The notes under the pieces are model-generated. The model saw only the letters and a list, made by a program, of their open reading frames with translations, did not search any database and was not told the origin of the DNA. Shown piece after piece: positions 29,407-35,311 of a stretch of DNA of 35,311 nucleotides (position 1 is its first letter; every line of letters begins with the position of its first letter). Source of the DNA: Streptomyces sp. MZ04. GTDB taxonomy: Bacteria; Actinomycetota; Actinomycetes; Streptomycetales; Streptomycetaceae. The position numbers and the translations under genes are program-made. Location of the stretch: contig NZ_SRIC01000053.1 in the NCBI RefSeq assembly GCF_004684775.1, positions 1 to 35,311 on the forward strand. The letters run 5' to 3'.

Positions 29407-30081
29407 TTGCACGTCCAGGAATGGCTGGAGACCGTACCGGCCGTCAGTATCTACGCGCTGGTGGGCGTGGTCATCGGTCTGGAGAGCCTGGGCATCCCGC
29501 TGCCGGGTGAGATCGTCCTCGTCTCCGCCGCGCTGCTCTCCTCGCAGCACGGCGAGCTCAACCCGGTGATCCTCGGGATCTGCGCCACCGCGGGCGCGAT
29601 CATCGGCGACTCCATCGGATACGCGATCGGACGCAAGGGCGGCCGGCCGCTCCTGGCGTGGCTCGAGCGGAAATTCCCCAAGCACTTCAGTGCCGCGAAC
29701 GTCGGCAGCGCCGAGCGGTCCTTCCAGAAGTGGGGCATGTGGGCGGTCTTCTTCGGCCGCTTCGTCGCCCTCCTTCGGATCTTCGCCGGGCCGCTCGCGG
29801 GTGTCCTGCGCATGCCGTACTGGAAGTTCCTCATCGCCAACGTCCTGGGCGGCATCATCTGGGCGGGCGGCACCACCGCCGTCATCTACTACATCGGCGT
29901 GGTCGCGGAGGACTGGCTCAAGCGGTTCTCGTACTTCGGCCTTGCCATCGCCGTGCTGATCGGCGTCGGCTCCATGCTGTTCGTCAAGCGCCGCGCCAAG
30001 AAGTCGGCGGAGCGCGCGGAGGCCGAGGCCGGGAGCGGTGTGCAGGCGGCCGAGCCGGTGCCGGTCCCGGCCGCCGACTGA
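29407..30081 (+). CDS. DedA-family membrane protein
   Basis: This 224-residue protein of the DedA/SNARE-associated family contributes to envelope lipid homeostasis; some members are undecaprenyl-phosphate or phosphatidylethanolamine flippases. Characteristic segments are ESLGIPLPGEIVLVSAALL near the N terminus, GDSIGYAIGRKGGRPLL, the conserved FFGRFVALLRIFAGPLAGVLRMP block with the essential Arg and Pro residues, and NVLGGIIWAG. The TTG at 29407 has AGGAGGA 8 bases upstream, so it was preferred to longer frames from 29344. The C-terminal tail is charged and Ala/Pro-rich. It converges with the carbonic-anhydrase-like gene, leaving 2 bases between stops. Confidence 0.92.
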   Translation: MHVQEWLETVPAVSIYALVGVVIGLESLGIPLPGEIVLVSAALLSSQHGELNPVILGICATAGAIIGDSIGYAIGRKGGRPLLAWLERKFPKHFSAANVGSAERSFQKWGMWAVFFGRFVALLRIFAGPLAGVLRMPYWKFLIANVLGGIIWAGGTTAVIYYIGVVAEDWLKRFSYFGLAIAVLIGVGSMLFVKRRAKKSAERAEAEAGSGVQAAEPVPVPAAD

Positions 30082-30083
30082 CG

Positions 30084-30614
30084 TCAGCCCGCGTGGGCGT
30101 CCTTGTGGGCCTTGGCCAGCTCGACGTACATCGTGCCGTTGAGGGTGATGCCCGCGCGCTCCTCCTCGGTGAGCGGCCTGCGCACCTTGGCGGGCACGCC
30201 CGCGACGAGCGAGCCGGGCGGCACGACCATCCCCTGCGGGACCAGCGCCTGCGCCGCGACCAGTGAACCGGCGCCGATCACCGCGCCGTTGAGGACCGTC
30301 GCGCCCATCCCGATGAGGCAGTCGTCCTCGACGGTGCAGCCGTGCAGGACGGCGTTGTGGCCGACCGAGACCCGCTCGCCGATGGTCATCGGGAAGCCCA
30401 GGTCGACGTGGAGGCTGCAGTTGTCCTGGATGTTGCTTTCGGCGCCGACGACGATGGGCCCGCCGTCGGCGCGGAGCACCGCCCCGTACCAGGTGCTCGC
30501 ACCGGCGTGCAGGGTCACCTCGCCGATGACGACGGAGGTGGGCGCGGTGAAGGCGTCCTGATCGATCTTCGGGTCCTTGCCGCCGATCCCGGTGATGAGT
30601 GCCTCGTGGCCCAT
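30084..30614 (-). CDS. Gamma-carbonic anhydrase-family protein
   Basis: This 176-residue left-handed beta-helix protein of the gamma-CA/PaaY/YrdA group has hexapeptide repeats throughout (VIGEVTLHAGAS, VVGAESNIQDNC, TIGERVSVGHNAVL). The three zinc-ligand histidines His69 (SLHVD), His86 and His91 (GHNAVLHG) are present, so metal binding is likely. Carbonic anhydrase activity is not certain: many short bacterial members lack the proton-shuttle Glu loop and are acetyltransferase- or thioesterase-like. ATG 30614 gives the normal N terminus; the longer open frame is artefactual. It stands alone between the DedA and acetyltransferase genes. Confidence 0.9.
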   Translation of the reverse strand: MGHEALITGIGGKDPKIDQDAFTAPTSVVIGEVTLHAGASTWYGAVLRADGGPIVVGAESNIQDNCSLHVDLGFPMTIGERVSVGHNAVLHGCTVEDDCLIGMGATVLNGAVIGAGSLVAAQALVPQGMVVPPGSLVAGVPAKVRRPLTEEERAGITLNGTMYVELAKAHKDAHAG

Positions 30615-30747
30615 CGGATGTCTCCATTCGTACGTGTCTCGCGCCTGGCGGAACCGTACGGGACGAGGGCGGGCGTGCCGCCGTGTGGGGTGAAGATCAC
30701 AGGGGTCCGGGCTCACCGGTGGGCCCGGGGCTGAGTAACGTGAGCGC

Positions 30748-31488
30748 GTGCCGAAGAACAGGAACACGTTCTCATCCGCGGTCGCCGAGTGGCGGCGCCG
30801 CGCGGCCCAGCGCGCCGTCCACGCGGGCTGGGCGTGGGTGCGGCGGACGGGCGCCATCACCGCGCAACGGCCGGGGCGCCTGCGGTTCGGTGCGCTCGGC
30901 GAGAACACGAAGCTGGCCTTCCCGCAGGGGACCGTCTTCGGTGAGCCGTGGATCCGCATCGGCGACCACTGCATCATCGGCGAGCAGGTCACGCTGACCG
31001 CCGGGATGATGCCCGACCTGGACCTCGGTCCCGACCCGATCCTGCGCATCGGCAACGGCGTGGTGCTCGGCCGCGGCAGCCATGTCATCGCCGACACGAC
31101 GGTGACGATCGGCGACGACTGCTACTTCGGGCCCAGCGTGTACGTGACGTCGACGAATCACTCGTACGACGATCCGCACACGCCCATCGGCAAGCAGTGG
31201 CCCCGCATGGAGCCGGTCGAGATCGGTACCGGCTGCTGGATCGGCACGAACGCGGTGATCCTGCCGGGGGCGCGGATCGGGCGCAATGTCGTGGTGGCTG
31301 CGGGGGCGGTTGTGCGGGGGGCTGTGCCCGACCATGCGGTGGTGGCGGGGGCGCCGGCCCGTGTGGTGCGTACGTGGGATGCCGAGGCGGGGTGGCAGCC
31401 GCCGCTGCGGACGCCGGCGCCTGTGCCTATTCCTGACGGGGTCACGCCGGAACAGTTGCTTGCCCTGGGTGAGTTGGGGGAGGGGTAG
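30748..31488 (+). CDS. Hexapeptide-repeat acyltransferase (LbH, maltose-acetyltransferase type)
   Basis: This 246-residue acyltransferase has a basic N-terminal helical region (about 1-50) and a left-handed beta-helix (about 65-210). The catalytic His loop is in VTSTNHSYDDPHTPIGKQW, followed by VEIGTGCWIGTNAVILPG and VVAAGAVVRGAVPDHAVVAG, the classic CoA-binding end of the maltose/galactoside acetyltransferase group. The acceptor, probably a sugar or glycolipid, is unknown. The GTG at 30748 follows TAACGT by 6 bases and has no ribosome site, suggesting a leaderless mRNA. Coding sequence near the 3' end has more G runs than average. Confidence 0.9.
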   Translation: MPKNRNTFSSAVAEWRRRAAQRAVHAGWAWVRRTGAITAQRPGRLRFGALGENTKLAFPQGTVFGEPWIRIGDHCIIGEQVTLTAGMMPDLDLGPDPILRIGNGVVLGRGSHVIADTTVTIGDDCYFGPSVYVTSTNHSYDDPHTPIGKQWPRMEPVEIGTGCWIGTNAVILPGARIGRNVVVAAGAVVRGAVPDHAVVAGAPARVVRTWDAEAGWQPPLRTPAPVPIPDGVTPEQLLALGELGEG

Positions 31489-31517
31489 TCCCGCCTGCCT
31501 TTGTCTGCGGGTGTGAT

Positions 31518-31557
31518 GTGGCTGGTCGCGCAGTTCCCCGCGCCCCTGAAGGGGCGC
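31518..31557. repeat. Dispersed Streptomyces intergenic repeat with convergent terminator hairpin
   Basis: The sequence gtggctggtcgcgcagtt followed by ccccgcgcccctgaaggggc ends in the hairpin GCGCCCC (31540-31546), TGAA, GGGGCGC (31551-31557). It is common at 3' ends of Streptomyces genes and lies between the acetyltransferase and EamA genes, whose stops it separates. Confidence 0.7.
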
Positions 31558-31559
31558 TG

Positions 31560-32423
31560 TCAGCTGGCCAGCAGGACTGTGCCGACCAGTGCCAGGCCCG
31601 CTCCCGCTGCCTGGACTCCGCGCAGGCGTTCCTTCAGTACTGCGCGCGCCGCCAGTGCCGTGACCACCGGGTAGATCGAGGAGAGCACCGCGGCCACGGT
31701 GATCGGGCCGTTCTGGGCGGCTATCGAGTACGTTCCGTTGGCCGCCACGTCCGCCAGGCCGACGAAGGCCAGTGCCGGGAGTGACGCCCGGATCACGCCC
31801 CTTCCCGTGCCCTCGGGGAGTGCCGTGCCGCCGCGCCGCACGGAGACGAACAGGGCCGCGCCGCCCGCGGCCACATTCGTCACGCGCTGCACGAACAGGG
31901 CGAGGAACAGCCCCGTCATGTTGCTGGACGCCTCGGAGATGAGGGCCATCACCGCGCCGAACCCGAAGGCGGCGAGCAGCGTGAGCAGCACCGCCTGCCG
32001 CTGCACCGGGGCGCCGCGCAGCTCGGGTCCGCCCGCCAGCAGGATGCCCACGACGGCGACGGCGATACCGGCGAACTGCGGCACCCCCGGCCGCTCGCCC
32101 AGGAAGAGCCCGACGCCCACCGGCACGACGACACCCAGGGAGCCGAGCGGCGAGACGACGCCCATCGGGCCGAGGGCGAGGGCCTTGTAGAAGGAGAGCA
32201 TCGCGACCGGGCCGACGAGCCCCGCGCCGACCGCGAACCACAGCTGCGGTCCCCACTCCGTCCAGCCACCGGTCGCGATCACGACCGCACCGAGCACGAC
32301 CACGGCGATGGCCTGCGACGCGACGACGACCGTGAGTGCGGGGACGCGTCGGGTCAGCAGTCCGCCACCGAAGTCGGCGAGGCCCCACAGGAGGCTCGTG
32401 GCCAGGGCGAACAGTGCTGTCAT
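31560..32423 (-). CDS. EamA/DMT-family transporter
   Basis: This 287-residue, 10-helix membrane protein consists of two EamA repeats (about 1-140 and 150-287). The first repeat begins ALATSLLWGLADFGGGLLTRR and has the conserved KALALGPMGVVSPLGSLGVV end; the second has NGTYSIAAQNGPITVAAVLS and ends with ERLRGVQAAGAGLALVG. EamA proteins usually export amino acids, metabolites or nucleobase analogues. The ATG at 32423 was chosen from the short, hydrophobic N terminus. It diverges from an XRE-cupin regulator that probably controls it, through a spacer with two inverted repeats. Confidence 0.92.
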   Translation of the reverse strand: MTALFALATSLLWGLADFGGGLLTRRVPALTVVVASQAIAVVVLGAVVIATGGWTEWGPQLWFAVGAGLVGPVAMLSFYKALALGPMGVVSPLGSLGVVVPVGVGLFLGERPGVPQFAGIAVAVVGILLAGGPELRGAPVQRQAVLLTLLAAFGFGAVMALISEASSNMTGLFLALFVQRVTNVAAGGAALFVSVRRGGTALPEGTGRGVIRASLPALAFVGLADVAANGTYSIAAQNGPITVAAVLSSIYPVVTALAARAVLKERLRGVQAAGAGLALVGTVLLAS

Positions 32424-32442
32424 CGCGGATCCTCGCAGTACA

Positions 32443-32509
32443 GTGTGGTGAACCATCAGGTGCACCACACCATAGTGCAATATCGTGAACTCTGTAATTC
32501 AATATATTG
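32443..32509. promoter_or_regulatory. Two inverted repeats in the exporter/regulator spacer
   Basis: GTGTGGTG (32443-32450) and CACCACAC (32463-32470) form a perfect 8-bp repeat with a 12-base spacer. CAATAT (32478-32483) and ATATTG (32504-32509) form a second, 6-bp repeat with a 20-base spacer. The segment is unusually AT-rich for this genome and includes a TATATT just before the regulator start. Both repeats are candidate sites for the XRE-cupin regulator. Confidence 0.5.
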
Positions 32510-32517
32510 GACGGAAT

Positions 32518-33102
32518 GTGTCGGACCTCGACCAGCTCACCCAGTCGCTCGCCCGCAACCTCAAGCGCTGGCGCACCGAGCGTGGCTTCACGCTCGACGC
32601 GCTCGCCGCTCGCGCGGGCGTCAGTCGCGGCATGATCATCCAGATCGAGCAGGCAAGGACCAACCCCAGCGTGGGCATCACGGTGAAGCTCGCCGACGCC
32701 CTCGGCGTCAGCATCACCACGCTCCTGGACTACGAGCAGGGCTCGCACGTCCGGCTCGTGCCGCCGGAACAGGCGGTGCGGATGTGGTCCACGGAGGCGG
32801 GCAGCAGCACGACGCTGCTCGTCGGGACGGAGGCGCGCGGCCCCTTCGAGCTGTGGGCCTGGAAGCTGATGCCCGGCGAGGGCAGCGACTCCGACGCGCA
32901 TCCGCCGGGGACCATCGAGCTGCTTCACATCTCGGCGGGCGAGCTGACGCTCGTCGTGGACGGGGCGGAGCACGTCGTCGCGGCCGGGTCGGCCGCGACG
33001 TTCGAGGCGAACGTGCCGCACGGCTACCACAACAAGGGGGCCGAGCCGGTCGAGATGACCATGTCGGTGTCCGTGCCACCCGCGCACGCCTCGTCCTACT
33101 GA
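32518..33102 (+). CDS. XRE-family regulator with C-terminal cupin domain
   Basis: This 194-residue regulator has an N-terminal helix-turn-helix at about 12-68 (LKRWRTERGFTLDALAARAG, then SRGMIIQIEQARTNPSVGIT) and a C-terminal cupin barrel at about 105-190 with PPGTIELLHISAGELTLVVD and ANVPHGYHNKG as metal- or ligand-binding segments. Proteins of this design usually repress a divergent exporter or catabolic gene and respond to a small molecule in the cupin. GTG at 32518, with GGA 6 bases upstream, was preferred to a GTG at 32485 inside the AT-rich operator. A GCACCC and GGGTGC hairpin (33103-33123) directly follows the stop. Confidence 0.93.
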   Translation: MSDLDQLTQSLARNLKRWRTERGFTLDALAARAGVSRGMIIQIEQARTNPSVGITVKLADALGVSITTLLDYEQGSHVRLVPPEQAVRMWSTEAGSSTTLLVGTEARGPFELWAWKLMPGEGSDSDAHPPGTIELLHISAGELTLVVDGAEHVVAAGSAATFEANVPHGYHNKGAEPVEMTMSVSVPPAHASSY

Positions 33103-33179
33103 GCACCCACGTGGGGCGGGTGCGCCCGCACCGTGAGACGGCTGATTCGCCGCCCGCGCACGGCTGTTAGCGTGCGGCC

Positions 33180-33737
33180 ATGCGTGCACCCATGGGAGAT
33201 TTCGACGCCGTCCGCCCGGCCACCGAGGCCCTCGACCTCCTGGTGGCGCCCGTCGCCGACGCCGTGCGCGGCTGGAGCGGGGACGTCCCCGCCGAGCAGC
33301 TGAGCCACGTCGACACCGACCCGCAGTGGGCCGACACCGCCACCTTCGTGGAGCACTACGGCCAGGACATCCTGGAGCAGTCCGCGAACTGCGTGGTCGT
33401 CGCGGGCAAGCGCGGCGGCGAGTCCACGCTCGCCGCCTGTCTGGTCCTCTCCTCGACCCGCGTCGACGTGAACGGCGTCGTGCGCCGCCAACTCGGCGCC
33501 CGCAAGGCCTCGTTCGCGCCGATGGACACGGCGACCGGCGAGACCGGCATGGAGTACGGCGGCATCACCCCGATCGGCCTGCCCGCCCACTGGCAGCTCC
33601 TCGTGGACGCCGCCGTCGTCGATCTGCCGTACGTCCTGATCGGCAGCGGCAGCCGCCGGGGCAAGCTCATCGTGCCGGGCAAGGCCTTCGCCGGGCTGCC
33701 GAACGCGGTCGTCCTCGAAGGGCTCGGCGTCGCCTGA
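33180..33737 (+). CDS. YbaK/EbsC-type aminoacyl-tRNA deacylase
   Basis: This 185-residue protein of the YbaK/ProX trans-editing superfamily clears misacylated tRNAs such as Ala- or Cys-tRNA(Pro). Core segments are NCVVVAGKRGGESTLAACLV with the conserved Lys that replaces a catalytic group, SSTRVDVNGVVRRQLGARKA, EYGGITPIGLPAHWQLLVD, and the glycine-rich YVLIGSGSRRGKLIVPG loop. The ATG follows TAGCGT (33168-33173) by 6 bases with no Shine-Dalgarno. The precise tRNA substrate cannot be deduced. Its stop region is partly duplicated downstream (33739-33793). Confidence 0.88.
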   Translation: MRAPMGDFDAVRPATEALDLLVAPVADAVRGWSGDVPAEQLSHVDTDPQWADTATFVEHYGQDILEQSANCVVVAGKRGGESTLAACLVLSSTRVDVNGVVRRQLGARKASFAPMDTATGETGMEYGGITPIGLPAHWQLLVDAAVVDLPYVLIGSGSRRGKLIVPGKAFAGLPNAVVLEGLGVA

Positions 33738-33738
33738 C

Positions 33739-33926
33739 CGGGCTCACGCCGCTCAGATCCGCGAGGGGCTCGGGCGTGGCCTGACCCGGCTCACGGGCAG
33801 ACCCCTGCCGCGCGCAGGCGGGCGATGTCGTCCGGGGTGCGGCCCAGCTCGGTGAGGATCGACTCGGTGTGCTCGCCCGCGGCCGGGACGGGATCCATGC
33901 GCGGGCTCACGCCGCTCAGATCCGCG
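33739..33926. repeat. 25-bp direct repeat, intergenic and within the CoA-transferase gene
   Basis: A perfect 25-base direct repeat occurs at 33739-33763 (intergenic) and 33902-33926 (inside the 3' end of the CoA-transferase gene). Next to the first copy, the bases around the deacylase stop (gggctcggcg-tcgcctgacc) recur in altered form at about 33768-33790. Confidence 0.8.
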
Positions 33927-35008
33927 GGCGGCAGCAGGGCCCGCACGGGTGACGACGTGCCGGGCACCGCGACCTCCCGCCAGCGGTCGCGCTCGCCGAG
34001 GGCCGGATGATCGAGGAACTCGGCGACCGAATTGACGCCCGCGTTCGCGATGTTGGCGTCGTCGAGCAGCTCCATCGCCTCTTCGCTGCCGAGTTCTGCG
34101 AAGCGTACGGAGATGATCGCGTCGAGCTCGTCGCGGTGCGCCACGCGGTCGGAGCCGGTGGCGAACCTGGGGTCGTCGGTCAGCTCGGGGCGGCCGATGA
34201 CCCGCTCGCACAGGGCGGCCCACTCGCGTTCGTTCTGCACGGAGAGCAGCACGTCCTTGCCGTCGGACGCGGTGAAGGGGCCGTACGGCGCGACCGTGGC
34301 GTGCCGGGCGCCGACCCGCGGCGGCTGTGTGCCGCCGTAGCGCGTGTAGTACGCGGGCTGGCTCATCCACTCGGCCAGCGCGTCGAAGAGGGAGACCTCG
34401 ACGGCCGGGGCGCGGCCGGTCGTGGCCCGCGTGAACAGCGCGGACAGGACACCGCTGTAGGCGTACATGCCGCCCGCGATGTCGGCGACCGAGATGCCGG
34501 CCCGCACCGCCTCGTCGGGCGTGCCGGTCAGCGAGAGCAGACCCGTCTGGCACTGCACGAGCAGGTCGTACGCCTTGCGGTCGGCCCAGGAGCCGCTCGT
34601 GCCGTACCCGCTGACCGTGCAGGGGATCAGCGACGGGTAACGGGCCTGGAGATCCTCGGGGCCGAGGCCCAGCCTGCCTGCCGCTCCCGGGGCGAGGTTC
34701 TGCACGAACACATCGGCGTCCGCGAGCAGCTCGTGCAGGATCTCCAGGCCCTCGGCGGACTTGAGGTCCAGGGTGAGGGACTCCTTGGAGCGGTTGAGCC
34801 AGACGAAATAGCTGGCCTGGCCGTGCACCGTGGTGTCGTAGCGGCGCGCGAAGTCACCGCCGCCGGGGCGCTCCACCTTGATGACGCGGGCGCCCAGATC
34901 GGCGAGCTGGCGGGTGGCGAAGGGCGCGGCCACGGCCTGCTCCAGGCTGACCACGGTGATGCCCGCCAGGGGGAGCGGCGGGCCGGGTGTCTGTCGTGCG
35001 GTCGCCAT
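33791..35008 (-). CDS. Class III (CaiB/BaiF-family) CoA-transferase
   Basis: This 405-residue family III CoA-transferase moves CoA between carboxylic acids (such as formyl-CoA/oxalate, carnitine or succinyl/mesaconyl types). Signatures are PLAGITVVSLEQAVAAPFAT, ADLGARVIKVERPGGGDFAR, FVWLNRSKESLTLDLKS, and the catalytic Asp in KAYDLLVQCQTGL, with a second domain from about 230 (RVGARHATVAPYGPFTASDG). ATG at 35008 was chosen because the motif-rich sequence starts just after it; the upstream open frame encodes an Arg-Asp repeat from a simple hexamer tract. No CoA ligase or dehydrogenase adjoins it, so the acid substrate is unknown. Confidence 0.93.
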   Translation of the reverse strand: MATARQTPGPPLPLAGITVVSLEQAVAAPFATRQLADLGARVIKVERPGGGDFARRYDTTVHGQASYFVWLNRSKESLTLDLKSAEGLEILHELLADADVFVQNLAPGAAGRLGLGPEDLQARYPSLIPCTVSGYGTSGSWADRKAYDLLVQCQTGLLSLTGTPDEAVRAGISVADIAGGMYAYSGVLSALFTRATTGRAPAVEVSLFDALAEWMSQPAYYTRYGGTQPPRVGARHATVAPYGPFTASDGKDVLLSVQNEREWAALCERVIGRPELTDDPRFATGSDRVAHRDELDAIISVRFAELGSEEAMELLDDANIANAGVNSVAEFLDHPALGERDRWREVAVPGTSSPVRALLPPADLSGVSPRMDPVPAAGEHTESILTELGRTPDDIARLRAAGVCP

Positions 35009-35311
35009 GACTGCCTCTCGTTCGACGCGTGCGGGGGCCTGCGTAGCTGAGTCTGTACGGTCGCGGTCGCGGTCGCGGTCACGTTCCCGACACCGGCCGG
35101 TGGCTCGGCGGCCGATTCCGTTCACCGGTCGGTCGATTCGGTGAAAAGACCGGGTCAGGGGTTTGCCGGCACCGTTCACCTGATGCTCATGAGGGTCCTG
35201 ACCATCGGCCTCGCGGCCATCGTGCGCAGTTCAGCCGGCGCAAGCACCGTGCTGTCCGTGCTGCTGCCGCGGCGCCACGACATCTGCGTCCCCCTCCGTG
35301 TACGACCCACC
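35009..35311. other. Intergenic region upstream of the CoA-transferase gene, with operator-like repeat
   Basis: It contains a (cggtcg)n-type hexamer tract at about 35058-35083 and a perfect inverted repeat TTCACCG (35121-35127) and CGGTGAA (35139-35145). A related CGTTCACC recurs near 35173. A plus-strand frame from ATG 35183 or 35189 (MRVLTIGLAAIVRSS) stays open to the window end and may be the start of a gene, but I do not recognise it and see no clear ribosome site. Confidence 0.35.

Noticed and set aside
27841..30627. 928-codon minus-strand open frame, and similar long frames such as 30772-33189
   Set aside because: These run antisense to well-supported genes, cross several gene boundaries and show no family motifs. 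Long antisense frames are normal in high-GC DNA.

Overview
The window is high-GC DNA with strong third-position GC bias, GTG/TTG starts and many ATGA gene overlaps. It also carries a tuf3-type second EF-Tu gene, a rare TTA leucine codon and two copies of a hairpin-bearing intergenic repeat common in streptomycetes. All of this points to a Streptomyces (or close relative) chromosome. No rRNA, tRNA or CRISPR array was seen.

Left part (1-12.2 kb). After the tail of a transporter comes a tightly overlapping minus-strand operon (5742 to 118). It encodes two nucleoside-type ABC permeases, a nucleoside phosphorylase, an amidohydrolase/deaminase, a sulfite-oxidase-like molybdoenzyme and a ferredoxin-reductase-like flavoprotein. 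No transport ATPase or binding lipoprotein is present. Upstream lie a SnoaL-like gene, a frameshifted small gene and a 59-residue gene with a TTA codon. Then follow a TauE/SafE permease, an MscS-type TM-helix protein, UppP, an HxlR regulator divergent from a thiolase, and a TVP38/VTT membrane protein.

Central part (12.2-21.4 kb). An AlkD-like DNA alkylation repair gene precedes tuf3, whose leader holds a possible small ORF and two mutually exclusive hairpins. A strong terminator follows tuf3. About 6.5 kb of minus-strand accessory DNA comes next: a trypsin/STAND NTPase/TPR protein with its Trypco2 partner (a predicted biological-conflict module), and a RibD-like reductase, a PTPS/QueD-like protein and a frameshifted zinc-type alcohol dehydrogenase (a partial pterin-like cluster). 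This block ends in an IS5-like transposase remnant joined in frame to a second, diverged tuf3 3' end. The accessory block is therefore bracketed by tuf3 sequences.

Right part (21.4-35.3 kb). This looks like ordinary chromosome: a spermidine-synthase-like protein convergent with an MFS transporter, three tandem paralogous membrane-anchored proteins with near-identical promoter/start regions, a DUF4442 thioesterase, a secreted type-B carboxylesterase, a DedA protein, a gamma-carbonic-anhydrase-like protein, a hexapeptide acetyltransferase, a divergent EamA exporter/XRE-cupin regulator pair, a YbaK-type tRNA deacylase and a class III CoA-transferase.

The strongest leads are the tuf3-bracketed island with its transposase::EF-Tu domain 3 chimera, the conflict module inside it, the structured tuf3 leader, and the triplicated membrane-protein family.
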